Origin: Ancylomarina salipaludis
GTDB taxonomy: Bacteria > Bacteroidota > Bacteroidia > Bacteroidales > Marinifilaceae
Direction: 5' to 3'
Length of the DNA: 64,000 bases
Assembly (NCBI RefSeq): GCF_004122035.1
Contig: NZ_SAXA01000008.1
Span: 154,819 to 218,818 of the forward strand
Positions 38,780 to 49,173 of the stretch are shown here, piece after piece. Numbering within the stretch: position 1 is the stretch's first letter; each line of letters starts with the position of its first letter. Made by a program: the position numbers and the translations under genes. The notes under the pieces are model-generated. The model had not been told where the DNA came from and did not search any database. It saw only the letters and a program-made list of their open reading frames with translations.

Positions 38780-40801
38780 TTATTTGATATCGATACGTTT
38801 TATAACTTCATCCAGATTAGATGTCGGCAAAAAACAGGCTTTATCTTTACAAAGGTAAAGACTTGTTGTTTTATTACTAAATCTATTTTTCAATAAAGGC
38901 AAGTCACTTTCTTTCTCACTCCCCAAGATCAGGACATTAGGCAAAAATCTTTTATTAAACGCCTTCTGAAACGACCTGGCTTCCTTACCGGATATGACCA
39001 ATTCATAGGGTGACTCAATTTGCTTTAGTATTAAATTCGCCCATTTCCCATGATAAGACAGGTATTTTAAGGTCTGCTCTTTCATATTAGCAAGCATTTG
39101 TGCCGATATTTCAACGTACTTTTCATTCCCCAACAGATGACCTAATTGATAAAGAGACTCAGCCATTGAAGCATTTGAAGAAGGAATAACATTATCCATT
39201 ACTTCCATTTTTCGGGCAACTAAGCCGGAATCTTCAGAAGACGTATAGAAGAACATGCCGGATTTTTCATCGTAGAAATTTTGAATGACATATTTCATCA
39301 TATCGTCAGCACATTTTAGCCAACTCTCGTCAAAACTAACCTGATACAAGGCGACAAACGCCTCCAATGTAAAACTGTAATCATCAAGGAATGCATTAAT
39401 TCTAGCATCTCCGTTCTTATATGTTCGATACAACTGAACTCCCGATTGGGTCATCCTTTCTTTTATAAAAGTTGCCGTTTCGATAGCCTTATTTAAATAT
39501 GCCTCATCACCTAAAGCCTTATAAGCATCAACATATCCCTTTATCAATAGAGAATTCCATGCCGTCAAAAACTTATCATCCAAACCTGGTCGAACTCTTT
39601 CTGATCTGGCGAGCAAAAGTTTCTGTTTTAAATTTTCTATCAAGCCATCAAACTCCGTTTCTGAAAGCTGGTATTTATCCAAAAGTTCTGATTTGTCCTT
39701 TTTGATATGAAGAATATTACCTTCTTCCCAATTGGCAGATTCCAAAACCTCGTAATATTCAGAAAAAACAGGCGAATCCTCTCCTAAAACCTGATCGACT
39801 TCCTCCTTTTCCCAAACGTAAAATTTACCTTCTACGCCTTCACTATCCGCATCGAGTGCTGAATTAAAGCCACCTTCAGTCATAGAAAGTTCCCGCTCAA
39901 CAAACCCAATCGTTTCTTTTACAACTTTCTTATAAAGAGACCTCTTTGTTAATCGATAAGCTTTAGCATAAAGACTCAAAAGTTGTGCGTTATCGTAAAG
40001 CATTTTCTCGAAATGCGGTACTTTCCAATATTGGTCCACCGAATAACGGGCAAACCCACCCCCAATCTGATCGTAAATTCCCCCTTTAGCCATTTTATCG
40101 AGACTAAGCTTGAGATGATTTAGGATGGCAGAATCTTTTGAATAGAAATAATAATTCATTAAAAAATCAAGAGAAATCGGCATTGGGAATTTTGGCGCTT
40201 TGTTCTCGCCCCCTTCCCTTTTATCAAAACTCGATTTCCAGCCCTCAACAGCTTCTTCGAGTTCCTTCATATTATAAAAAGTATGATCTTCCCTAGAATC
40301 AATTAATCCACTTATCCGAACACCTTCAGATAATTGATCAGCAGATCGTTCCACCTTATCATTTTCTGTAACGTAGGCATGATGAATGGCTTTAAGCATA
40401 CTCGCCCAATTAGCCGTTGAGAAATAAGTTCCTCCATAAAATGGCCTACCATCTGACAAAGCAAAACAATTTAGAGGCCATCCACCTCTTCCGCTGATCA
40501 GTTGCACAGCATCCATATAAATCTGATCAATATCCGGTCGCTCTTCCCTATCCACTTTAACACATACAAAGAATTCGTTCATTAATTTAGCAATTGCTTC
40601 GTTCTCAAAACTTTCATGAGCCATCACATGACACCAATGACATGCCGAATACCCTATACTTATTAATAAAGGCTTGTTTTCATCTCTGGCTTTTTTTAGG
40701 GCTTCATCCCCCCAAGGATACCAATCCACCGGATTGTGGGCATGTTGCAAAAGATAAGGACTGGTTTCATGAATTAAGGAATTGGTATACTTTTCTTTCA
40801 T
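38780..40801 (-). CDS. DUF255/YyaL-family thioredoxin-domain protein
   Basis: 673 residues from ATG 40801 (MKEKYTNSL). The N-terminal thioredoxin-like domain has the family signature [10 protein letters not shown] and the redox motif [14 protein letters not shown], followed by [12 protein letters not shown]; the rest is an (alpha/alpha)6 glycosidase-like barrel ([47 protein letters not shown]). The family (human SPATA20, Bacillus YyaL) has no settled function. In-frame codons continue upstream to GTG 40858 and beyond without any ATG, and they spell a signal-peptide h-region; the ATG that would start it (40901) is one base out of frame because of a 7-A run (see finding). Operon with the M48 and CPBP genes. 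Confidence 0.9.
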   Translation of the reverse strand: MKEKYTNSLIHETSPYLLQHAHNPVDWYPWGDEALKKARDENKPLLISIGYSACHWCHVMAHESFENEAIAKLMNEFFVCVKVDREERPDIDQIYMDAVQLISGRGGWPLNCFALSDGRPFYGGTYFSTANWASMLKAIHHAYVTENDKVERSADQLSEGVRISGLIDSREDHTFYNMKELEEAVEGWKSSFDKREGGENKAPKFPMPISLDFLMNYYFYSKDSAILNHLKLSLDKMAKGGIYDQIGGGFARYSVDQYWKVPHFEKMLYDNAQLLSLYAKAYRLTKRSLYKKVVKETIGFVERELSMTEGGFNSALDADSEGVEGKFYVWEKEEVDQVLGEDSPVFSEYYEVLESANWEEGNILHIKKDKSELLDKYQLSETEFDGLIENLKQKLLLARSERVRPGLDDKFLTAWNSLLIKGYVDAYKALGDEAYLNKAIETATFIKERMTQSGVQLYRTYKNGDARINAFLDDYSFTLEAFVALYQVSFDESWLKCADDMMKYVIQNFYDEKSGMFFYTSSEDSGLVARKMEVMDNVIPSSNASMAESLYQLGHLLGNEKYVEISAQMLANMKEQTLKYLSYHGKWANLILKQIESPYELVISGKEARSFQKAFNKRFLPNVLILGSEKESDLPLLKNRFSNKTTSLYLCKDKACFLPTSNLDEVIKRIDIK

Positions 40802-40857
40802 CTTATTTATGTGAGTTTGAGCCTCAACACCATTCAAGTCCCACACCAAAAATAGCA

Positions 40858-40901
40858 CAGAACATAGAATTAATAAGGCTTTTTTTAAATCTATTAAGCA
40901 T
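40858..40901 (-). other. Out-of-frame signal-peptide start before the DUF255 gene
   Basis: ATG 40901 reads [12 protein letters not shown] and stops after 25 codons. If one A of the seven-A run (minus strand, 40886-40880) is skipped, it reads [20 protein letters not shown] and continues through GVEAQ in frame into the DUF255 protein, an ideal Sec signal peptide. Either a real or assembled single-base insertion, or a slippage switch. Confidence 0.6.
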
Positions 40902-40942
40902 AGACATAAATATAGCTTTTATTTTTATTTATTTTAAATAAA

Positions 40943-41563
40943 CTAAGAAGGGGTATAAAAGAAAATACCAAAACCATTGGTAAAAAAGATGTTCCCATAA
41001 ATAGAATGCTCTATGAAAACCGCATTCAAGGATCGGCTACGAATATAGGTCAGAGAGAACACAATACTTCCTACAAAAGTAAACACCAAAGCAGCCCAGT
41101 TTCTAAAAATAATATGCGCCATTGAAAAACATAGCGCATTTACGAAAATCATAAACTGTACATTATCGAATAAAATTCTGTAACGGTTATAAAAAAAGAA
41201 CCGATAAATAAATTCCTGTGTAAAGGCTGACCAAACAGGATAAGTCAGAATCAGTACTAACCAAAACCAAAAATTCTGAAGGGGCAATTGAAAAAAAACA
41301 TCCTGCCGGAAAATATAAACCCATAAAGATGAAACCACTAAAAGAAAAAGACTCTTTATACCAATTTCCTTAAGAGAATAATAAGACTTTATACTAAATA
41401 TACTTCGTGATATATTCTTCCTGTTATACATAACAACAAAGCAGTATATAAAAATCATAACCAATGGAACACCCTTATGAATTGGAATCAATTCAAAGAA
41501 ATATAAAAGTGGTAACACAACAAAAAGTACCACAAACTCAGTCCAAAGATAAAGTTTCGACAT
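40943..41563 (-). CDS. CPBP-family (Abi/CAAX-like) membrane protein, variant active site
   Basis: 206 residues, about seven hydrophobic segments. The three CPBP motifs are visible: motif 1 EExxxR appears as QEFIYR in SAFTQEFIYRFFFYN, with Gln for the first Glu; motif 2 is FSMAH in NALCFSMAHIIF; motif 3 HxxxN is HSIYGN in VFIEHSIYGNIFF. Members are intramembrane glutamate proteases or prenyl-protein endopeptidases; the Gln replacement may reduce or abolish catalysis. It is the first gene of the operon with the DUF255 and M48 proteins, 41 bp before ATG 40901. Confidence 0.8.
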   Translation of the reverse strand: MSKLYLWTEFVVLFVVLPLLYFFELIPIHKGVPLVMIFIYCFVVMYNRKNISRSIFSIKSYYSLKEIGIKSLFLLVVSSLWVYIFRQDVFFQLPLQNFWFWLVLILTYPVWSAFTQEFIYRFFFYNRYRILFDNVQFMIFVNALCFSMAHIIFRNWAALVFTFVGSIVFSLTYIRSRSLNAVFIEHSIYGNIFFTNGFGIFFYTPS

Positions 41564-41681
41564 ACTACTAAATAAAAAAATATAATTGAAAGGGAATTCA
41601 ACGAATCTGCTTAATTAAGATACAAAATTTCGCAGCTTTTTACAAAATTATTTATGATATACTCTTATCAATAAACAGTCC

Positions 41682-41735
41682 AACATCGTTCTATTTAACA
41701 TCGTTCTAAATTGAATGTCAGAATCTAATTAGATT
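41682..41735 (+). promoter_or_regulatory. Direct repeats and palindrome upstream of rubrerythrin
   Basis: AACATCGTTCTA occurs at 41682-41693 and again at 41697-41708, a 15-bp period. AATCTAATTAGATT at 41722-41735 is a perfect 14-bp palindrome. All lie 62-115 bp before the rubrerythrin ATG. Probable regulator sites; the factor is unknown. Confidence 0.45.
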
Positions 41736-41796
41736 TTAATAGTCCTAATAAAAATTTGATCTTTGTATGAGACAAAACATAAAAAAATTCAACAAT

Positions 41797-42369
41797 ATGA
41801 GCATCAAAGGAACAGAAACAGAAAAAAATCTTCTGAAAGCATTCGCAGGAGAATCTCAGGCAAGAGGTCGTTATACGTATTTTGCCAAACAAGCAAAAAA
41901 AGAAGGCTACGAACAAATTGCTGCACTATTTTTAGAAACTGCTGAGCAAGAAATGCAACATGCAAAAAGATTCTTTAGCTTTTTAGAAGGTGGAGACGTG
42001 GAAATTACAGCAAGTTACCCTGCCGGTAAAGTTGGTTTAACAAGCGAAAACCTAAAAGCTGCGGCTATGGGCGAAAACGAAGAATACACCGAATTGTACC
42101 CTGAATTTGCCAGAATTGCGGCCGAAGAAGGCTTCAAAGAAGTGGCTGCAGCTTTCAAAACAATTGCAAAAGTTGAACAAATGCACGAAACCCGTTACCT
42201 AAAACTTCTTAAAAACATTGAAGAAGGTCGTGTATTTGAAAAAGAAGAAAAAACAGAATGGTATTGCAGAAAGTGCGGTTACGTTCACGAAGGAACTAAA
42301 GCGCCAAAAAATTGCCCTGCCTGCCAACATCCTCAAGCCTACTTTGAAGAAAAGAGTGAAAACTACTAA
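41797..42369 (+). CDS. rbr: Rubrerythrin
   Basis: 190-residue cytoplasmic peroxide reductase of anaerobes. The ATG at 41797 (MSIKGTETEKNLL) is the normal family start; an ATG ten codons upstream at 41767 is in frame but atypical. N-terminal four-helix di-iron domain with Glu ligands in AFAGESQARGRY, AEQEMQHAKRF, EYTELYPEFARIA and VEQMHETRY. C-terminal rubredoxin-like domain with C-x2-C-x12-C-x2-C (CRKCGY ... CPACQHP). It reduces hydrogen peroxide using electrons from rubredoxin-type donors. Single-gene unit; the upstream repeats suggest redox control. Confidence 0.97.
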   Translation: MSIKGTETEKNLLKAFAGESQARGRYTYFAKQAKKEGYEQIAALFLETAEQEMQHAKRFFSFLEGGDVEITASYPAGKVGLTSENLKAAAMGENEEYTELYPEFARIAAEEGFKEVAAAFKTIAKVEQMHETRYLKLLKNIEEGRVFEKEEKTEWYCRKCGYVHEGTKAPKNCPACQHPQAYFEEKSENY

Positions 42370-42377
42370 ATAAAATT

Positions 42378-42417
42378 AAGCTGCAAATTAAGATTCGGAC
42401 TCTTAAATTTGCAGCTT
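42378..42417. terminator. Bidirectional terminator between rubrerythrin and trmD
   Basis: AAGCTGCAAATT-AAG (42378-42392) pairs with CTTAAATTTGCAGCTT (42402-42417), one unpaired T, with AT-rich feet on both sides. Confidence 0.88.
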
Positions 42418-42427
42418 TTATTTTTTA

Positions 42428-43108
42428 TTACTCATCATCCAACAAATCAGGACGCAAGAGTTTGGTTCTTTTATACGCCTGTTCCTCCTGCCAACGCTCA
42501 ATTTTCTTATGATCCCCAGAGAGCAAAATATCCGGAACTTTCCAGCCTCTGAATTCAGCTGGTCGCGTATAAAGTGGTGGAGCCAATAAATTGTCCTGAA
42601 AAGAATCAGTCAATGCAGAAGTCTCATCCCCCATTGCCCCTGGCAACAAACGAACAACACTATCAGTAATAATCGCAGCAGCCAGTTCGCCCCCAGTTAA
42701 AACAAAATCACCAACAGAAATTTCCTTTGTAATAAAATGATCACGAATTCTCTGATCAATTCCCTTGTAGTGTCCACAAAGTATAATGATATTCTCTTTC
42801 AATGAAAGTGTATTAGCCGTTTTCTGGGTATACGGCTCTCCATCAGGGCTGGTAAAAATAATTTCATCGTACTGACGCTGATCCGTCAAACTCTCAATAG
42901 CCTTAACAATTGGCTCCAAACGCATAACCATTCCAGCACCTCCGCTAAAAGCGTAATCGTCAACCTTATTGTGCTTGTCCTCGGAAAAATCACGAATGTT
43001 ATGGATATAAATCTCTACGACCCCATTATCCTTAGCTCTTTGAATGATAGAATGTCCCAATGGACTTTCCAATAATTCCGGCACAACAGTCAATATATCA
43101 ATTCTCAT
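42428..43108 (-). CDS. trmD: tRNA (guanine-N1)-methyltransferase
   Basis: 226-residue SPOUT methyltransferase that makes m1G37 in tRNA to keep the reading frame. The start [13 protein letters not shown] at 43108 matches the family; an ATG at 43138 would add ten residues. Seen: [18 protein letters not shown] near 60-75, the SAM-binding trefoil knot with [12 protein letters not shown] near 113 and [16 protein letters not shown] near 130-145, and [14 protein letters not shown] near 180. Usual neighbours rpsP/rimM/rplS are absent, which is normal in Bacteroidota. Confidence 0.96.
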   Translation of the reverse strand: MRIDILTVVPELLESPLGHSIIQRAKDNGVVEIYIHNIRDFSEDKHNKVDDYAFSGGAGMVMRLEPIVKAIESLTDQRQYDEIIFTSPDGEPYTQKTANTLSLKENIIILCGHYKGIDQRIRDHFITKEISVGDFVLTGGELAAAIITDSVVRLLPGAMGDETSALTDSFQDNLLAPPLYTRPAEFRGWKVPDILLSGDHKKIERWQEEQAYKRTKLLRPDLLDDE

Positions 43109-43423
43109 CATTTCTAAATTTTGCTCAAAAGTAGACATCCAGCCTTATTAAAACAAAAAATTTAAACCCATAAAAAGAATTGAAGACAATTTTCTATCAT
43201 AAAAAAGTCAAAATACATAAATATTTTATTCGTTTCATAAGCGTTTAAATATATCCGAAACCTGTTACTCGGTCGTTTCCTTGATATTAGCAAATAAATA
43301 ATTATCCTTATTCCTTGATGTTTCATACTTTAATAACTAAATTCGTATTTGTAGTTCATAACACTACTCTCTATATTGTCAATTAAGTAAGCACTATACC
43401 GCCTACTTTTCAAGGAAAAGCAC
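43109..43423. other. Intergenic region trmD / DUF349 gene
   Basis: About 315 bp, AT-rich, no open reading frame. CGTATTTG near 43347 is a one- to two-base variant of the -7 element and may serve the DUF349 gene. I saw no inverted repeats, terminator or RNA gene. Confidence 0.5.
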
Positions 43424-45301
43424 ATGAAAGAACAAGATCTTACGCCCTCACATGAGAATGAAACTGAGCCAAAAGAAGAGCTTCAGTCAGAAACCTCTCA
43501 TGATCAATCAGATTCTCAGATTAAGGATGAAAAAATTGAATCTGATTTAAATATTGATCATTCAGAAACAGAACTTCAGGATACTCCTGACTATGCTTCT
43601 ATGGAGAAGCACGAGTTAATTCAGAGATTACAACTAATTCTTGATTCTGAATTAGATGATGACTCAAAAGAAAGAGCTGAGAGTATTAAGGTTCACTTTT
43701 ATAAAAAACACAATGCTGCCCTTGAAGAATTAAAACGCCAATTCATTCAGGAAGGTGGCCTGGAAAAAGATTTCCATCCGACACGGGATAAACAGGAAAT
43801 TGAAATTAAAGAGCTTCTTCAACAATTTAGAGACAAAAAAGCTGAAGTACATAAGAGTATTGAACAGGAAAAAGAAAATAACCTTAAGCAGAAATTATTA
43901 ATTATTGACGAAATCAAACAATTAATAAATGGGCAGGAATCATTCGAAAAGACCTTTCATGAATTCAGAGCGCTTCAAAAAAGATGGAAAGACACTGGCA
44001 TGGTTCCCTCACAGTCGGTCAAACACCTCTGGGAAAATTATCATCATGCCGTTGAAAAATTCTATGATTACATTAAAATAAACCGAGAACTGCGTGATAT
44101 GGATTTGCGCAAAAACTATGAAGCAAAAATCGACATTTGTGAAAGTGCTGAAAAACTCGTTGAAGAAGAATCTGCTGTTAAGGCATTTAATGATCTTCAA
44201 AAGCTTCATGAAATGTGGCGCGAAGTTGGTCCTGTAGAACGTAACAAAAGAGATGAGCTGTGGGAGCGATTTAAAACAGCTTCGAATTCAATCAATAAAA
44301 ACCAACAGAATTTCTATAATAATGTTCGCGAAGAACAAATCTACAATCTTCAGAAAAAATCGGCCCTTTGTGAAAAAGTAGAAGAGATTGCAGCACGTAA
44401 AATGGAGTCACACCAGGAATGGAGTGCTGCCTCTAAGGAAGTGCTTCAAATTCAGAAAGAATGGCGTACCGTTGGTTTTGCGCCTAAAAAAGACAACAAC
44501 TCTATTTACAAGCGCTTTCGTGAGGCTTGTGACCTGTTCTTCAACACCAAGCGCGATTTCTATATTGAGCACAAAGATAAATTAGATGAGAATCTAAAAC
44601 TAAAAATACAGCTTTGTGAGCACGCAGAAGAATTGCAAAACAGTACGGATTGGAAACAAACAACCAACGAATTAATTCGAATTCAGAAGAAATGGAAAAG
44701 TATTGGTATTGTTCCCAGAAAGGTATCAAATGAGATTTGGAATCGCTTTAGAAAAGCTTGTGACACCTTCTTCAACAATAAATCAGAGCATTTTGACTCC
44801 TTAGAATCAAGACAAGCTGAGAACTTAAAACTTAAAGATGCATTGATTGAAAAAATCAAAGGATTTAAGTTGAGTAATGATAACGAGGAAAACTTAGATA
44901 CAATCAAGATATTTCAAAAAGAATGGTCTGAAATTGGTCATGTACCTATAAAGAATAAAGAAAAGATTCAGAACGATTTTAATAAAGCAATCAATAGCCT
45001 GTATGATCAATTGAATATTGATTCAAGTAATCTGGAAGTTCAAAAATTCAAACTCAAAATTGATTCAATTCTTGAAAGCAGGAAACCCGAAGACAAACTC
45101 ATTCACGAGCGTAATAAACTCTACAACAAGATCAAACAACTTGAAACAGACATTACACTTTGGGAAAACAATATGGGTTTCTTTTCATTGTCTGATAAAT
45201 CCAATTCCATTTTGAAAGAAATGCAGGAAAAAATTAATCAAGGAAAAAAGAATTTGAACCTACTAAATCAGAAAATCAAAATTATTGATGATTTAGCCTA
45301 A
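43424..45301 (+). CDS. DUF349-repeat protein
   Basis: 625-residue, highly charged, helical cytoplasmic protein. After an acidic, disordered N terminus (1-60) come five or so DUF349 repeats of about 70 residues, each with a W-x-x-(T/I/V)G-x-(V/A)P core: KRWKDTGMVP near 187, EMWREVGPVE near 265, KEWRTVGFAP near 345, KKWKSIGIVP near 425 and KEWSEIGHVP near 500. The C-terminal 90 residues are coiled coil. DUF349 proteins are common in Bacteroidota and Actinobacteria; no agreed function, though RNA or chromatin-like roles have been proposed. Single-gene unit with a terminator. Confidence 0.92.
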   Translation: MKEQDLTPSHENETEPKEELQSETSHDQSDSQIKDEKIESDLNIDHSETELQDTPDYASMEKHELIQRLQLILDSELDDDSKERAESIKVHFYKKHNAALEELKRQFIQEGGLEKDFHPTRDKQEIEIKELLQQFRDKKAEVHKSIEQEKENNLKQKLLIIDEIKQLINGQESFEKTFHEFRALQKRWKDTGMVPSQSVKHLWENYHHAVEKFYDYIKINRELRDMDLRKNYEAKIDICESAEKLVEEESAVKAFNDLQKLHEMWREVGPVERNKRDELWERFKTASNSINKNQQNFYNNVREEQIYNLQKKSALCEKVEEIAARKMESHQEWSAASKEVLQIQKEWRTVGFAPKKDNNSIYKRFREACDLFFNTKRDFYIEHKDKLDENLKLKIQLCEHAEELQNSTDWKQTTNELIRIQKKWKSIGIVPRKVSNEIWNRFRKACDTFFNNKSEHFDSLESRQAENLKLKDALIEKIKGFKLSNDNEENLDTIKIFQKEWSEIGHVPIKNKEKIQNDFNKAINSLYDQLNIDSSNLEVQKFKLKIDSILESRKPEDKLIHERNKLYNKIKQLETDITLWENNMGFFSLSDKSNSILKEMQEKINQGKKNLNLLNQKIKIIDDLA

Positions 45302-45368
45302 TAAACAATGAATTAAGAGAGACAGAATTAATAAAATAACATTATTAAATCTATTCAAAAAATATGAG

Positions 45369-45404
45369 ACGCCTCTCTGATTATTCATAGAGGTGTTTTT
45401 TTTT
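45369..45404 (+). terminator. Terminator of the DUF349 gene
   Basis: ACGCCTCT (45369-45376) pairs with AGAGGTGT (45389-45396, one G-T pair) and nine T follow. Confidence 0.88.
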
Positions 45405-45459
45405 ATTTATGAACTGTTTTTAGTTCAAAAAATAGTTTTCCAAAACGCTATATTTTGCC

Positions 45460-45467
45460 TATTTTTG
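45460..45467 (+). promoter_or_regulatory. -7 element of the pyrG-yidC unit
   Basis: TATTTTTG fits TAnnTTTG exactly, 33 bp before the GTG start of pyrG; TTTTC about 20 bp upstream may stand in for the -33 TTTG. Confidence 0.45.
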
Positions 45468-45487
45468 CAGTTTTAATCAACCATTAA

Positions 45488-47104
<1,617 letters not shown>

Positions 47105-47217
47105 TAAAGATTTATCAACAAGATAGAATGTAATAATAGATTATGCGTTTACAAATCACACAACGTGTCTGAAAAACAAACAACTCTCGCACAAACTATC
47201 TAAACAGAAATTAATAA

Positions 47218-49065
47218 ATGGATAAGAATTCAATTTGGGGATTAGTCATTATTGGTGCCATTTTGATTGGGTATACCTACCTGACAAAACCTACGGCTGA
47301 ACAAATAAAGGCTAAGCAAACCCGCGACTCAATTGCTAAAGTCGAACAAGTACATGAACAGCAATTAGAAAACGAAAGACTTGGTGCGTTAAAAGCCATT
47401 GAGGCTGAAAAGCAAAAAGATCCAGTACATTTACAGGAGACTTTCGGAGTGTTTTCTTCAGCGGCAGCTCAAAAAGAAGAATTTATCACGCTTGAAAACA
47501 AACTTGTTAAAATTAAGGTGAGCAACAAAGGTGGACGCATTTATTCGGTCCAACTTAAAGATTACCAAACACACGACTCATTGCCATTAATCCTTTGGGA
47601 AGGTGATAAGAATCGTTTTGGCATGACTTTTTATGCTCAGAACAAAGCGATTGATACACAGGATTTATTCTTCACAAATGAAGAAGGCCTTGAAAATATC
47701 AATGCCAGCTCTCAGAAGAAGACCTTGAGTATGAAACTTAGTGCTGGTGACGGTCAATATCTTGAATATGTCTACACTCTAGAGCCTGACAGCTATATGC
47801 TAGACTTCGACATCAAGGCTATTGGTTTAAACAATATCATCTCTCGTAATCAGAATTCGTTAACTTTTAACTGGCAAGCTGATCTCTACAGTAAAGAAAA
47901 AGGGCAAGACTTTGAAAATCAATACACCGCTCTTTACTATAAATTTTACGAAGATGATGTAGAAAACTTAGGAGCAGGAGGTGATAAAGAAGAGGATTTA
48001 ACCACTCAAGTGAAATGGATTGCTTTCAAACAACAATTCTTCTCTTCAGCTCTTATTGCTAAAAACACATTCAAAGGTATTAAGCTGAAATCTGTTAGTA
48101 TGGATGAGCATTCGCCTATCCTAAAGAACTTTTCTGCTGAAATTTCACTACCGTACAGCGGTGATGTGAAAGAAAGCTACCCAATGCAGTTCTATTTTGG
48201 ACCTAACCATTATCTAACTCTTCGCAAGTATGGTAAAGATATCCAACTAGAAAAAGTAATCGATTTAGGATGGGGAATTTTTGGATGGGTTAATAAATAC
48301 GCTGTGATTCCTTTATTTAATTTCCTTGAAAGATTTATGGGAAATTATGGTATTATCATTTTAATCCTAACCATTCTGATCAAATTGGTGTTGTCACCTC
48401 TGACTTACAAATCGTATTTATCATCAGCTAAAATGAGGGTATTGAAACCTCAAATTGATGAAATTAACGAGAGAATACCAAAAGACAAGGCAATGGAGCG
48501 TCAGCAAGCAACAATGGCTTTGTATAAAAAAGTGGGAGTTAATCCCATGGGGGGTTGTCTACCAATGCTGGTACAGTTCCCTATTCTAATTGCTTTATTC
48601 CGATTCTTCCCAGCTTCAATTGAGCTGCGTCAGAAAAGCTTTCTTTGGGCATCAGACTTATCGTCTTATGATTCGATAGCGCAACTACCATGGCACATTC
48701 CAATGTATGGTGACCATATCTCTCTATTCTGTCTATTAATGGCAGCAACCAACTTGGTCTACACCAAAATGAATGGTCAGATGCAAACATCTACTCAGAT
48801 GCCGGGTATGCAGGCTATGATGTATTTGATGCCGGTTATGTTCCTGGTTTGGTTCAACAACTATGCAGCTGGTTTATCGTACTACTACTTTATTGCAACT
48901 TTATTTACAATCGTTCAAACCTGGGCAATTCGTAAGTGGATGGTTGATGATGAAAAAGTATTGGCTATGCTGGAAGCATCGAAGAAAAAACCGGTTAAAA
49001 AATCTAAATTCCAACAGCGCCTAGAAGAAGCTGCTAAGAAAAAAGGTTATAACGCTAAGAAATAA
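47218..49065 (+). CDS. yidC: Membrane protein insertase YidC
   Basis: 615-residue inner-membrane insertase. N-terminal helix (6-22), a large periplasmic beta-sandwich domain (about 60-340), then the conserved five-helix core: YGIIILILTILIKLVLSPLTYKSY near 375-400, the cytoplasmic hairpin with MRVLKPQIDEINERIPKDK, GVNPMGGCLPMLVQFPILIALFRFF near 440-465, and two more helices. The C-terminal tail is Lys-rich (FQQRLEEAAKKKGYNAKK) and may contact ribosomes. The hydrophilic-groove Arg equivalent lies in the first core helix region (LTYKS), to be confirmed by alignment. Downstream of pyrG. Confidence 0.97.
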   Translation: MDKNSIWGLVIIGAILIGYTYLTKPTAEQIKAKQTRDSIAKVEQVHEQQLENERLGALKAIEAEKQKDPVHLQETFGVFSSAAAQKEEFITLENKLVKIKVSNKGGRIYSVQLKDYQTHDSLPLILWEGDKNRFGMTFYAQNKAIDTQDLFFTNEEGLENINASSQKKTLSMKLSAGDGQYLEYVYTLEPDSYMLDFDIKAIGLNNIISRNQNSLTFNWQADLYSKEKGQDFENQYTALYYKFYEDDVENLGAGGDKEEDLTTQVKWIAFKQQFFSSALIAKNTFKGIKLKSVSMDEHSPILKNFSAEISLPYSGDVKESYPMQFYFGPNHYLTLRKYGKDIQLEKVIDLGWGIFGWVNKYAVIPLFNFLERFMGNYGIIILILTILIKLVLSPLTYKSYLSSAKMRVLKPQIDEINERIPKDKAMERQQATMALYKKVGVNPMGGCLPMLVQFPILIALFRFFPASIELRQKSFLWASDLSSYDSIAQLPWHIPMYGDHISLFCLLMAATNLVYTKMNGQMQTSTQMPGMQAMMYLMPVMFLVWFNNYAAGLSYYYFIATLFTIVQTWAIRKWMVDDEKVLAMLEASKKKPVKKSKFQQRLEEAAKKKGYNAKK

Positions 49066-49086
49066 AATTTGCTATAAGCTAAAAAA

Positions 49087-49113
49087 AAGAGTCTCAGATG
49101 AGACTCTTTTTTT
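49087..49113. terminator. Terminator after yidC, probably bidirectional
   Basis: AAGAGTCTC (49087-49095) pairs perfectly with GAGACTCTT (49100-49108) around AGAT; A-run before and T-run after serve yidC and the convergent MFS gene. Confidence 0.92.
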
Positions 49114-49173
49114 ATACATATTCTTTTTCAAGTTAGGTCAATAATTTTTCTATACCCATTCAGTTTTATAAGT

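Noticed and set aside
43424..45301. DUF349 repeats as tandem DNA duplication
   Set aside because: The five W-x-x-x-G-x-x-P units are clearly diverged in DNA, so an old domain expansion, not a recent event.
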